Shown here: positions 47,758 to 55,712 of the stretch, piece by piece | How positions within the stretch are numbered: the stretch's first letter is position 1 | Layout of the letters: the number at the start of each line of letters is the position of its first letter | Assembly: GCA_019429405.1 (NCBI GenBank) | Contig: JAHYIZ010000010.1 | Coordinates: forward strand, 1 to 64,000 | DNA from: Paracoccaceae bacterium | Lineage (GTDB): Bacteria > Pseudomonadota > Alphaproteobacteria > Rhodobacterales > Rhodobacteraceae | Reading direction: 5' to 3' | Length of the DNA: 64,000 nt | Notes under the pieces: model-generated | The model's database searches: none | Told to the model about the DNA's origin: nothing | What the model saw: the letters and a program-made list of their open reading frames with translations, nothing else | Program-made: the position numbers and the translations under genes

Positions 47758-48352
47758 GGGCCCGCGCTCCTTCGTTTCCGGCCCCGTTTCAAAGAGAAAC
47801 GGCGGTCGGGCCGCTGCCACTGCCCGATCCGCCGCCCTCGTCCCATCGCTGGGTATGTCCGACTACGCGCGCCACCTGGGGGGGATGTCTGCTCGCTCGC
47901 GCGCCGGATCTCATGGTTCGAAAAAGTCGGGTGCCTGTATGAAACCTGCTAGTCGCCTTTGGGATCTTGCGTCCCTTTGAGCCCGCCCTCTTCGATGAAC
48001 AAGGGATATCGTGGGAATTTACGGGAAGCAACAGGATTTTATGAGTGAACACGGAAAATGTGGTGCCAAAGCACCCTGAAAAACAAGGGATTGCGCCAAA
48101 TTGACAGACTTTGGCGGCAAGGGTAGCGGTTAATTCGCGCTGGACTACTAAATATGGTAAAATCGAGTGCTTCGGCCAAATCCCATACGCCGCGCGATAT
48201 TTTCGGCGGGCAGAGCGAAACTTTGCCCGCCAAAAGAAACATAAGAAGAACATGCAGCCCAATTACGCCCAAATCACCCCGAAGTGATTCGTTTTGGCGG
48301 CGCGCAATGCGCCTTGTCCCGAAATTTCCCGTGCCGGGGGGCGCTTTCCCGT
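47758..48352. other. long non-coding region upstream of mraZ
   Basis: Between the mrp stop and mraZ about 595 bases hold no convincing gene. The part 47990-48290 is visibly more AT-rich than its surroundings. A hairpin (GGCGGGCA, 11-base loop, TGCCCGCC) lies at 48205-48231 and a GATTC (a GANTC-type CcrM site) near 48286. This space should contain the mrp terminator and the main dcw promoter; I could not place either with confidence. Confidence 0.5.
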
Positions 48353-49411
48353 TCAGGCAGCGCCTTCGGCCACCAGCGCGGCGGCAAGCCGGGCATAGGC
48401 CTCGGCCACAGGGCCTTCGCCCGCCGCAATCGGCGTGCCGGCATCGCCCGCCAGACGCACCGCAAGGTCGAGCGGCAGTTCGCCCAGAAACGGCAGCCCC
48501 AGCGTCGCCGCTTCGGCGCCAACGCCACCGTGGCCAAAGAGATGCGCCTCGTGCCCGCAGTTCGGGCAGATATAGGTCGACATGTTCTCGATCAGCCCGA
48601 CCACCGGCACCTTGAGCTTGGCGAACATGTCGAGCGCGCGGCGCGCATCTATCAGCGCCACATCTTGCGGGGTCGAAACCACCAGCGCCCCGGTCACCGG
48701 CACCTTCTGCGCCAGCGACATCTGCACATCGCCCGTGCCCGGCGGCAAATCGACAATCAGCACATCCAGATCGCCCCAAGCCACCTGCCCGAGCATCTGT
48801 TGCATCGCACCCATCAGCATCGGGCCGCGCCAGATCACCGCCTCGCCATCGCGAAGCATCAGGCCGATCGACATCAGCGTGACCCCATGCGCCACCAGCG
48901 GAATGATGGTTTTGCCATCGGGGCTGGCGGGGCGGCGGTTCACCCCCATCATGCGCGGCTGGCTGGGGCCATAAATATCGGCATCGAGCAAGCCGACCCG
49001 GCGCCCGGCGCGTGCCAGCGCCACCGCAAGGTTTGAGGCCACGGTCGATTTGCCGACGCCGCCCTTGCCCGACCCCACCGCCAGCACCCGCGCCACACCC
49101 GGTATTGGCTGCGGCTCCGCCTGCGGCTTGGGGTGGCCGCCAATCTTCAGGCTCGGCGCCGCCGCGCTGGCCGCCGTGGTGGCGACCGAAACGCTGACCA
49201 CCCCCGGCAGCGCCCGCAGGCGCGCCTCTATATCGGGGCGCAGCGCCTCAAGAACCTTAGCTGCGGCGGGCGATTCGGCCTCGAGCACAAACCGCACGGC
49301 GCCACCCTCAACCCCCATCGCGCGCACCATGTCGCGCGAGGTCAGCGTGCCGCCACCCGGCGCCGCAACCTCGGCAAGAATCGCCAGCACCTGCTCTTTG
49401 GAAACACCCAT
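48353..49411 (-). CDS. mrp: Mrp/ApbC-type iron-sulfur carrier ATPase
   Basis: A 352-residue P-loop ATPase that carries Fe-S clusters. The N-terminal domain (MGVSKEQVLAILAEV) is of the DUF59/MIP18 type; the deviant Walker A GSGKGGVGKST lies near 113-123; the metal-binding CPNCG motif lies about residue 270. ATG at 49411 begins the conserved N-terminus. Divergent from the DUF1127 gene. Confidence 0.93.
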   Translation of the reverse strand: MGVSKEQVLAILAEVAAPGGGTLTSRDMVRAMGVEGGAVRFVLEAESPAAAKVLEALRPDIEARLRALPGVVSVSVATTAASAAAPSLKIGGHPKPQAEPQPIPGVARVLAVGSGKGGVGKSTVASNLAVALARAGRRVGLLDADIYGPSQPRMMGVNRRPASPDGKTIIPLVAHGVTLMSIGLMLRDGEAVIWRGPMLMGAMQQMLGQVAWGDLDVLIVDLPPGTGDVQMSLAQKVPVTGALVVSTPQDVALIDARRALDMFAKLKVPVVGLIENMSTYICPNCGHEAHLFGHGGVGAEAATLGLPFLGELPLDLAVRLAGDAGTPIAAGEGPVAEAYARLAAALVAEGAA

Positions 49412-49577
49412 GTGACACTCCGCCGCTTTGACACGCCGCACCTTGCCCCGATTCTTGGTAAGCGCAAGAGTTCATGCCAAACCCGCGTAAAATTTAGGCA
49501 AATGCCGTTAGGTCAGCTTAAAGTAGGTCAGTATCCGTTATGCACTTTCCGCATAGCGGCATTGATTCCGCGCCCTA

Positions 49578-49605
49578 TTGTGCAGGTGCAGCATTTTCCC
49601 CATGT
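49578..49605 (+). promoter_or_regulatory. RpoH-type promoter of the DUF1127/RNA locus
   Basis: TTGTGC at 49578-49583, 14 bases, CCCCATGT at 49598-49605. The -10 matches the heat-shock sigma consensus CCCCATNT exactly and the TTG and spacing fit. Transcription would start near 49612, about 50 bases before the DUF1127 ATG. The related R. sphaeroides locus is, as I recall, RpoHI/RpoHII dependent. Confidence 0.65.
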
Positions 49606-49660
49606 TAGCCCCAACGGCGAACACCAGATCGCCACTCGAACAAGGATCGGAACCAGAGAC

Positions 49661-49882
49661 ATGGCATTCACAAGTATCCTGAGCGGCGACCTCGGCATTG
49701 CCGACCGCATCGCGGCGCTTTTCTCGAACCTCGGCGAAGCGCGCCAGCGCCGCAAGGTGTTTCGGCAAACGCTGCGTGAACTGAGTGTGCTCTCAACCCG
49801 CGAACTCAATGACCTCGGCATCCACCGCTCGATGATCACGCGCGTCGCAATCGAAGCCGCCTACGGCAAGCGCGGCAAATAG
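49661..49882 (+). CDS. DUF1127 protein (CcaF1-like)
   Basis: A 73-residue basic protein with the DUF1127 core near the C-terminus: RQRRKVFRQTLRELSVLSTR followed by ELNDLGIHRSMI. Many short DUF1127 proteins in Alphaproteobacteria are RNA-binding and stress-linked. In R. sphaeroides the gene before the CcsR RNAs encodes such a protein (RSP_6037, CcaF1), reported to influence processing of those RNAs. Here the same architecture is seen, with eight CcsR-like hairpins directly downstream on the same strand. The gene therefore probably marks the head of a stress-induced precursor transcript. Confidence 0.88.
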   Translation: MAFTSILSGDLGIADRIAALFSNLGEARQRRKVFRQTLRELSVLSTRELNDLGIHRSMITRVAIEAAYGKRGK

Positions 49883-49893
49883 GAATTCCCTTC

Positions 49894-49921
49894 CCGGCCC
49901 TTCCTCCTCCCTGGGCCGCGG
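49894..49921 (+). ncRNA. CcsR/cuckoo-like hairpin 1
   Basis: GGCCC (49896-49900), loop TTCCTCCTCCCT, GGGCC (49913-49917). It starts 12 bases after the DUF1127 stop. The loop presents CCTCCTCCC as in the CcsR family. The stem is short (5 bp). Confidence 0.7.
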
Positions 49922-49926
49922 GAAAA

Positions 49927-49964
49927 GTGCGGCACCCCCCTCCTCCTCCCTGGGGGTGCCGCAC
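49927..49964 (+). ncRNA. CcsR/cuckoo-like hairpin 2
   Basis: A 13-bp perfect stem (GTGCGGCACCCCC at 49927-49939; complement at 49952-49964) with the 12-base loop CTCCTCCTCCCT. The strongest stem of the array. Confidence 0.85.
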
Positions 49965-49996
49965 AAAACACGAAGGGCCGCAAGGCCCAAAGGCAA

Positions 49997-50030
49997 ACGA
50001 AGGCCCCCTCCTCCTCCCTCGGGGTCTCGT
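49997..50030 (+). ncRNA. CcsR/cuckoo-like hairpin 3
   Basis: ACGA, a bulged A, GGCCCC (to 50007) paired with GGGGTC-TCGT (50021-50030) around a loop containing CTCCTCCTCCCTC. A small GGGCC-GCAA-GGCCC tetraloop hairpin (49975-49988) separates it from hairpin 2. Confidence 0.75.
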
Positions 50031-50037
50031 GATGAAG

Positions 50038-50071
50038 GCGGCGGCTCCATTCTCCTCCCCGGAGCCGCCGC
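50038..50071 (+). ncRNA. CcsR/cuckoo-like hairpin 4 (variant loop)
   Basis: An 11-bp perfect stem (GCGGCGGCTCC at 50038-50048; complement at 50061-50071) with loop ATTCTCCTCCCC. The loop keeps CTCCTCCCC but has lost the first CCT, making it the most divergent. Confidence 0.8.
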
Positions 50072-50116
50072 ACTTCAAACCGGTTACGGGCCGCGAGGCC
50101 TGAATGCGAAGCGAAA

Positions 50117-50136
50117 GGCCCACCTCCTCCCGGGCT
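50117..50136 (+). ncRNA. CcsR/cuckoo-like hairpin 5
   Basis: GCCC (50118-50121) and GGGC (50132-50135) close the 10-base loop ACCTCCTCCC. The stem is short but the motif CCTCCTCCC is intact. It is preceded by a second GNRA tetraloop hairpin (GGGCC-GCGA-GGCCT, 50088-50101). Confidence 0.65.
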
Positions 50137-50145
50137 GATCGTCAC

Positions 50146-50185
50146 TGCGGTGCAGGCCCCTCCTCCTCCCTGGGCAGGCATCGCA
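50146..50185 (+). ncRNA. CcsR/cuckoo-like hairpin 6
   Basis: An outer 8-bp stem (TGCGGTGC with GCATCGCA, one G-T pair), a small internal loop, an inner GCCC/GGGC stem, and the loop CTCCTCCTCCCT at 50160-50171. Confidence 0.75.
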
Positions 50186-50188
50186 CCT

Positions 50189-50227
50189 TATCCCGAGGCC
50201 CCCTCCTCCTCCCTGGGGCCAAGGATA
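50189..50227 (+). ncRNA. CcsR/cuckoo-like hairpin 7
   Basis: An outer stem TATCC/GGATA and an inner stem GGCCCC (50197-50202)/GGGGCC (50215-50220) closing the loop CTCCTCCTCCCT. Confidence 0.78.
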
Positions 50228-50229
50228 TA

Positions 50230-50273
50230 GCGGCGGCACCCCTCCTCCTCCCTGGGTGCCGCCGCTTTCATTT
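50230..50273 (+). ncRNA. CcsR/cuckoo-like hairpin 8 with terminator tail
   Basis: A 12-bp perfect stem (GCGGCGGCACCC at 50230-50241; complement at 50254-50265) with loop CTCCTCCTCCCT, followed by TTTCATTT (50266-50273). The last hairpin thus doubles as the rho-independent terminator of the whole DUF1127/RNA transcript (about 660 nt from 49612). Confidence 0.85.
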
Positions 50274-50332
50274 GCTGGGGGTTGCGCGCGAACGCGCCGC
50301 AGGGCATGCCGGGGCAAACCCGGAAAGCGCAG

Positions 50333-51124
50333 ATGCTCAGCTATCAACACCTCTATCACGCAGGAAATCTGGCCGACGTGCACAAGCATGCGCTGCTCGC
50401 GGTCATGCTTGACTATCTCACCGCCAAGCCAAAACCGCTCAGCTATATCGAGACCCATGCGGGGCGCGGGCTTTACGCGCTTGACGCCCCCGAGGCGCTG
50501 AAAACCGGCGAGGCCGCCGAGGGCATCGCCCGGATCGAGCGGCTGGGCTGGTTCGAGCCTGCCCACCCCTACGCCCGCGCCCTTGCCGCCACCCGCGCAA
50601 GCCATGGCGCCAGCGCCTACCCCGGCTCGCCGCTGATCGCCGCCGCGCTGCTGCGCCCGGTCGATTCGATCCGTCTGGCCGAACTGCACCCGCGCGAATT
50701 CGCGGCGCTGCGGGCGGTGATGGCGCCGCACGGGGGCATTTTCCAGCAGATCGACGGGCTGCAAATGGCGCTGTCAATCACCCCGCCGACGCCGCGCCGG
50801 GGCATTTTGCTGATCGACCCGAGCTATGAGGTGAAGTCCGACTACGAAACCCTGCCGCCGTTCATCGCGAATGTCGCGCGCAAATGGAATGTCGGGGTGA
50901 TTGCGCTCTGGTATCCGGTGCTCGCGTCGGCGCCCCACCTGCCCATGCTGGCAGCGCTATCGGCAAATTTCCCCACAGCTTTTCGCCACGAGGTTCGCTT
51001 TGCGCCTGCCCGCGAGGGGCATGGCATGGTCGGTTCGGGCCTGTTCATCGTGAATGCACCTTGGGGCACCGAAGCCGAAGCGGCACGGCTGACCCGCCTT
51101 TTCGCGTCGCTGCCGCGCAGCTGA
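50333..51124 (+). CDS. rlmJ: 23S rRNA (adenine-2030-N6)-methyltransferase
   Basis: A 263-residue SAM methyltransferase modifying A2030 of 23S rRNA. MLSYQHLYHAGNLADVHKHA is the highly conserved N-terminus, IETHAGRGLYAL is the SAM-binding motif and LLIDPSYEVKSDY holds the DPxY catalytic motif. ATG at 50333 starts the conserved N-terminus, 60 bases after the RNA array terminator; the frame is open 17 codons upstream. Confidence 0.93.
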   Translation: MLSYQHLYHAGNLADVHKHALLAVMLDYLTAKPKPLSYIETHAGRGLYALDAPEALKTGEAAEGIARIERLGWFEPAHPYARALAATRASHGASAYPGSPLIAAALLRPVDSIRLAELHPREFAALRAVMAPHGGIFQQIDGLQMALSITPPTPRRGILLIDPSYEVKSDYETLPPFIANVARKWNVGVIALWYPVLASAPHLPMLAALSANFPTAFRHEVRFAPAREGHGMVGSGLFIVNAPWGTEAEAARLTRLFASLPRS

Positions 51125-51175
51125 ACACGTCGTCGCCGCATGCGCAAGGCGGCGGCAGCGCCCCCTGCGAAGGCC

Positions 51176-53515
51176 TCAGAACGGCACATCGCCGGCATCG
51201 CCTGCCGCCACCACGAAGCTTGCAAGAAGCTTCTTTTCGCCCGCCTTTTCAAACACCACCGTCAGCTTGTCGCCCTCGATCAGCCGCACCATGCCGTAGC
51301 CGAATTTCTGGTGGAACACGCGCTCGCCCGGCTCAAAGTCGCTGACCGCATCGAGATCAATCACCATGTGGCGCGCCTCGCGCGGCTGGGCGAGAGGGCG
51401 CGAACCGGCGCGTTCCTGCATCCGCTTCCAGCCCGGCGAGGCATAGACATCGGCGCGCGCGGCGCGGTCTTCGACGCCCGAGGCCGTCGGGCGCGCGGCG
51501 GCACCAAAACCGCCGCCATAAAGGCCGGGCGGGGTCAGCACCTCGACATGCTCGGCCGGCAATTCGTCGATAAAGCGCGAAGGCAGCGCCGATTGCCACT
51601 GGCCGTAAACCCGGCGGTTTCCGGCAAAGGAAATCGTGCACAGCCGCTCGGCGCGGGTGATGCCGACATAGGCCAGCCGCCGCTCTTCCTCGAGCGCCTT
51701 CAGCCCGCCCTCGTCCATGCTGCGCTGGCTGGGAAAGAGACCATCTTCCCACCCCGGCAGGAACACGGCCGGAAACTCAAGCCCTTTGGCGGCGTGCAAG
51801 GTCATGATGGAGACCTTCTCAGCGGCGTCTTCGCTGGCATTGTCCATGATCAGCGAGACATGTTCGAGAAAGCCTTGCAGGTTCTCGAACTGCTCCAGCG
51901 CCTTGACCAACTCTTTCAGGTTTTCAAGCCGCCCCGGCGCCTCGGGCGACTTGTCGGCCTGCCACATGGCGGTGTAGCCCGACTCGTCGAGGATGGTTTC
52001 GGCCAGCGCCACATGGCCTTCGCCCGCCAGCACGGCGCCGTGCCAGCGGTCCACGCCTTCGACAAAGCCGCGCAACTGCCCCGCACCCCGGCCTGACAGC
52101 CGCCCCGAGGCCACCGCATGGCGCGCAGCCTCCAAAAGCCCGGTGCCATCTTCGCGCGCAATGGCCTGCACCGTCTGCACCGCCTTGTCACCAAGGCCGC
52201 GCTTGGGCACGTTCACCACGCGCTCAAAGGCAAGATCGTCGTCAGGGGAAACCGCGAGGCGGAAATAGGCCATGGCATCGCGAATTTCCTGCCGCTCGTA
52301 AAAGCGCGGGCCGCCGATCACCCGATAGGGCAGGCCGATGGTCAGAAACCGGTCTTCGAAGGCGCGCATCTGGTGGCTGGCGCGCACCAGTATCGCCTGC
52401 CCGTTGAGGCTGACCGGGGCCGCCCCACGGGTACCGCGCGCTACCGCCTCTACCTCATCGCCGATCCAGCGCGCCTCTTCTTCGCCGTCCCAATGGCCGA
52501 TCAGCCGAACCTTCGCGCCGCCCTCGGCTGCGGTCCAGAGCGTCTTGCCAAGCCGCCCCGCGTTAGCCGCGATCAGGCCCGAAGCGGCGGCGAGAATATG
52601 CCCGGTCGAGCGGTAGTTTTGTTCCAGCCGGATCACCTGCGCGCCGGGAAAATCGGCCTCAAACCGCAGGATGTTGCCCACCTCGGCACCGCGCCAGCCA
52701 TAGATCGACTGGTCATCATCGCCCACACAGCAGATGTTGCGGTGGCCCTGCGCCAGCAAGCGCAGCCACAGATATTGCGCCACGTTGGTATCTTGGTACT
52801 CGTCCACCAGAATGTAGCGAAACCAGCGCTGATATTGCGCCAGCACATCGGGGTGCGCCTGAAAGATCGTGACCATGTGCAGCAGAAGGTCACCGAAATC
52901 GACCGCGTTGAGCGCGCTGAGCCGCGCCTGATAGGCGGTGTAAAGCTCGCCGCCCATGTTGTTGAAGGTCGCGGCCTCGGCACCCTTCACCCGCTCCGGC
53001 GTCAGCGCGCGGTTCTTCCAGCCGTCGATCAGCCCCGCAAGCATGCGCGCGGGCCAGCGCTTTTCATCAATGTTTTCAGCGATGATCAGTTGCTTGAGCA
53101 GCCGGATCTGGTCGTCGGTGTCAAGAATGGTGAAGTTTGATTTCAACCCCACCAGTTCCGCGTGGCGGCGCAAGAGCTTTACGCAGATCGCGTGGAAGGT
53201 GCCGAGCCACGGCAGCCCTTCGACGCTTTCGCCCATCAGGCGGCCCAGACGCTCTTTCATCTCGCGCGCGGCCTTGTTGGTGAAGGTGACCGCCAGCACC
53301 TCATTCGGCCGCGCCCGCCCCTGTGCCAGCAGATGCGCGATGCGCGCGGTCAAGGCGCGGGTCTTGCCGGTGCCGGCACCCGCCAGCATCAGCACCGGCC
53401 CATCAAGCGCCTCAACCGCCGCGCGCTGCGCCGGGTTCAGCCCGTCAAGATAGGGCGTAGGCCGCGCCGCCATGGCGCGGGCAGACAAGGAGGGGGGGGC
53501 AGACGGTTCGCTCAT
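51176..53515 (-). CDS. uvrD: UvrD/PcrA-type DNA helicase
   Basis: A 779-residue superfamily 1 3'-5' helicase for mismatch/excision repair and replication restart. The Walker A motif AGAGTGKT lies at residues 45-52; VDEYQDTN is Walker B, GDDDQSIYGWRGA motif III, LEQNYRS motif IV and SIMTLHAAKGLEF motif V. A C-terminal Tudor-like domain (FEPGERVFHQKFGYGMV) binds RNA polymerase in PcrA. ATG at 53515 (MSEPSAPP) is preferred; the frame is open 52 codons upstream. Confidence 0.93.
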   Translation of the reverse strand: MSEPSAPPSLSARAMAARPTPYLDGLNPAQRAAVEALDGPVLMLAGAGTGKTRALTARIAHLLAQGRARPNEVLAVTFTNKAAREMKERLGRLMGESVEGLPWLGTFHAICVKLLRRHAELVGLKSNFTILDTDDQIRLLKQLIIAENIDEKRWPARMLAGLIDGWKNRALTPERVKGAEAATFNNMGGELYTAYQARLSALNAVDFGDLLLHMVTIFQAHPDVLAQYQRWFRYILVDEYQDTNVAQYLWLRLLAQGHRNICCVGDDDQSIYGWRGAEVGNILRFEADFPGAQVIRLEQNYRSTGHILAAASGLIAANAGRLGKTLWTAAEGGAKVRLIGHWDGEEEARWIGDEVEAVARGTRGAAPVSLNGQAILVRASHQMRAFEDRFLTIGLPYRVIGGPRFYERQEIRDAMAYFRLAVSPDDDLAFERVVNVPKRGLGDKAVQTVQAIAREDGTGLLEAARHAVASGRLSGRGAGQLRGFVEGVDRWHGAVLAGEGHVALAETILDESGYTAMWQADKSPEAPGRLENLKELVKALEQFENLQGFLEHVSLIMDNASEDAAEKVSIMTLHAAKGLEFPAVFLPGWEDGLFPSQRSMDEGGLKALEEERRLAYVGITRAERLCTISFAGNRRVYGQWQSALPSRFIDELPAEHVEVLTPPGLYGGGFGAAARPTASGVEDRAARADVYASPGWKRMQERAGSRPLAQPREARHMVIDLDAVSDFEPGERVFHQKFGYGMVRLIEGDKLTVVFEKAGEKKLLASFVVAAGDAGDVPF

Positions 53516-53613
53516 GGCGCGACCATAGCGCCTGTCACCGCCGACGCCAAGACGTGTTCGCAGATTGTTCATGGCGCCGCCCCTGCGGGCAAGGCGGCCA
53601 GATGCCGTGGTGC

Positions 53614-54711
53614 CTAGCCCTGCGAGGCGGCCGCAAACACAAAGCAGCGGTCGCGGCGGATCATCAGCCACATCGGCGTTCCGGGGGTGGGCAGGAACAC
53701 ACCCGGAACGCTGGCGACCAGCACCGAGCGATCAAACTCCATGGTGAATTCCACCAGCGACTCGCGCCCCAGAAACCGCGCCCGCGCCACATGGCCGCGC
53801 GCGGCGGTGCCCTCGGCGGCGGTGGGGGCGGGGCCGCGCCCGGCGCGGTCGAAATCAAGCTTGAGGTGCTGCGGGCGGATCACGATTTCGACCTCGGTGC
53901 CGTCAGCGTGGCCGGGGGCCAGAAAACTGCCGAAGGCGGTTTCGGTCAGCGCGCCCTGCACGGTTCCGCGCAGAATGTTGAGGTCGGAAAAGAAGGCCGC
54001 AGCGGCGCGGTCCACCGGGGCGTTGTAAATATTGTAGGGCGCACCGCGCTGCACGATCATGCCGTCGCGCATGAGCAAGATCTGATCCGCCATCCGCATC
54101 GCCTCGTGTGGCTCGTGCGTGACCAGCAGCACGGCGGCGCCCTCGTCTTTCAAGAGCGCCAGCGTTTCATCGCGGATCGCATCGCGCAGGCGCTCATCAA
54201 GGCCCGAAAATGGCTCATCCATCAACAGAATGCGCGGACGGGGGGCCAACGCACGCGCCAGCGCCACCCGTTGTTGCTCACCCCCCGAAAGCGCATAGGG
54301 GTAGCTTTGCGCGTGGTGCTGCATATGCACCCGTTCGAGCAGCGCACTGACCCGCCGCAGGCGTTCGGCGCGCGGACCTGTGAGGCCGAAGGCGACATTT
54401 TCGGCCACGGTAAGGTGCGGAAAAAGCGCGAAATCCTGAAACACCAGGCCAACGCCGCGCCGTTCTGGCGGCAGGTGCAGCCCCGGCCCCGCGACCACGG
54501 CGCCATCAACCCGGATCGCGCCCGCATCCTGCGCATCAACCCCGGCGACAAGGCGCAAGGTGGTGGATTTGCCGCACCCCGAAGGGCCAAGCAGGCAGCT
54601 CACCTGCCCCGCCTCGACCGAAAACGAGACATCGCGCACCACTTCGCGCCCGCCGAAACTGCGGCGCAAGCCCTGCACCTCAAGGCGCGGCGGTGGCGGG
54701 GGCTGGGTCAC
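53614..54711 (-). CDS. fbpC: iron(III)-type ABC transporter ATPase (FbpC-like)
   Basis: A 365-residue nucleotide-binding subunit: Walker A GPSGCGKST at residues 42-50, Q-loop FQDFALFPHLTV at 91-102, signature LSGGEQQRVA at 141-150, Walker B ILLMDEP at 161-167, H-loop in LLVTHEPHEA, and a C-terminal TOBE-like regulatory domain. The family energises ferric iron or putrescine/thiamine uptake. The GTG at 54711 is the likely start. It is not next to its permease; the FbpB-like permease at 7948-9645 is a plausible partner. Confidence 0.85.
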   Translation of the reverse strand: MTQPPPPPRLEVQGLRRSFGGREVVRDVSFSVEAGQVSCLLGPSGCGKSTTLRLVAGVDAQDAGAIRVDGAVVAGPGLHLPPERRGVGLVFQDFALFPHLTVAENVAFGLTGPRAERLRRVSALLERVHMQHHAQSYPYALSGGEQQRVALARALAPRPRILLMDEPFSGLDERLRDAIRDETLALLKDEGAAVLLVTHEPHEAMRMADQILLMRDGMIVQRGAPYNIYNAPVDRAAAAFFSDLNILRGTVQGALTETAFGSFLAPGHADGTEVEIVIRPQHLKLDFDRAGRGPAPTAAEGTAARGHVARARFLGRESLVEFTMEFDRSVLVASVPGVFLPTPGTPMWLMIRRDRCFVFAAASQG

Positions 54712-54761
54712 ACGCTATCCGATCAAATCGCTCAGGCTTACCCGATACCAGCCCGAATATG

Positions 54762-54807
54762 GCCGCGCAAGCGCGCGGCGCCTCCGGCGGGGATATTTGG
54801 GCTGAAG
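54762..54807 (+). repeat. dispersed GCCTCCGGCGGGGATATTTG element, copy 4
   Basis: A GC hairpin (CCGCGC-AA-GCGCGG, 54763-54778) is followed on the plus strand by GCCTCCGGCGGGGATATTTG and GGCTGAAG. It sits in the 106-base gap between the SDR and ABC ATPase genes and matches the sequence near 62710. Confidence 0.55.
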
Positions 54808-54817
54808 CAGTGGCAGA

Positions 54818-55597
54818 TCAGAAGGTTGCATTGGCCGAACCGCCATCAAGCAGGATGTTCTGCCCGATGATATAGCCCGCATGTGCCGAGCACAAAAAGG
54901 CGCAGGCGGCGCCGAATTCGGCGGGGGTGCCGTAGCGCCCGGCCGGAATGGTGGCCGCACGGCGGGCGGCGGCCTCGGCGGGGCTGATGCCGGTTTTCGC
55001 GGCAACACCCGCATCCAGCGCAGTTGCCCGGTCGGTCGCATGCAGGCCCGGCAGCAGATTGTTGATCGCAACCCCGTGCCGCGCCACCTGCCGCGCGGTG
55101 CCGGCGACAAACCCGGTCAACCCCGCGCGGGCCGAGTTTGACAGCCCTAGCTCGGCGATCGGCGATTTCACCGCCGCCGAGGTGATATTGACCACCCGGC
55201 CCCAGCCCTGCGCGATCATCGACGGCAAGCAGGCCTGCATGAGCACAATCGGGGTCAGCATGTTGGCGTCAATTGCGCGCAGGAAATCATCACGGCTCCA
55301 GTCGGCCCAGTTTCCGGGCGGCGGGCCGCCAGCGTTGGTTACAAGAATATCGACCGCACCCGAAGCCGCCAACACCTCGGCGCGCGCGCCTGCATCGGTG
55401 ATGTCGCCCGCCACGGCCTGCACGCGCACGCCGTAGCGCGCGGCAATTTCAGCGGCGGCGGTGGCCAGTGCCGCGCCACCGCGCGCGTTGAGCACCAGAT
55501 CGACCCCCGCAGCCGCCAGCGCTTCGGCCGAGCCGCGCCCAAGCCCTTTTGACGACGCGCAAACCAATGCACGCTTGCCCCGGATGCCCAGATCCAT
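54818..55597 (-). CDS. short-chain dehydrogenase/reductase
   Basis: A 259-residue SDR. SSKGLGRGSAEALA at the N-terminus is a variant of the TGxxxGxG cofactor motif; LVTNAGGPPPGNW is the NAG motif. The catalytic tyrosine region is atypical: a clear YxxxK is not seen where GLSNSARAGLTGF lies (serine-asparagine in place of tyrosine), as in the 'atypical' SDRs annotated 3-oxoacyl-ACP reductase-like. Ends in a short hydrophobic strand (LLDGGSANATF). Substrate unknown. GGGGGA precedes the ATG at 55597. Confidence 0.82.
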   Translation of the reverse strand: MDLGIRGKRALVCASSKGLGRGSAEALAAAGVDLVLNARGGAALATAAAEIAARYGVRVQAVAGDITDAGARAEVLAASGAVDILVTNAGGPPPGNWADWSRDDFLRAIDANMLTPIVLMQACLPSMIAQGWGRVVNITSAAVKSPIAELGLSNSARAGLTGFVAGTARQVARHGVAINNLLPGLHATDRATALDAGVAAKTGISPAEAAARRAATIPAGRYGTPAEFGAACAFLCSAHAGYIIGQNILLDGGSANATF

Positions 55598-55712
55598 ATG
55601 CTTTCCCCCATTTCGCGGACCGCGCGCTTGACGCTGCGCGGGCAAACCGCTTTACCCGATTTTGCATAAACGATGCCAGTCATCGACGCCAGCAGCAGAC
55701 CGAGGTCCACCC

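Noticed and set aside
46069-47952. A 627-codon plus-strand frame across rsmH and mraZ
   Set aside because: Antisense to certain genes, no recognisable domain.
48120-48140. CtrA-type TTAA half-site upstream of mraZ
   Set aside because: The second half-site at the required seven-base spacing is missing.
47789-48262. A 157-codon minus-strand frame (Cys/Phe/Arg-rich start) upstream of mraZ
   Set aside because: It lies in the control region, its codon use does not match the neighbours and no family is recognised; counted as non-coding.
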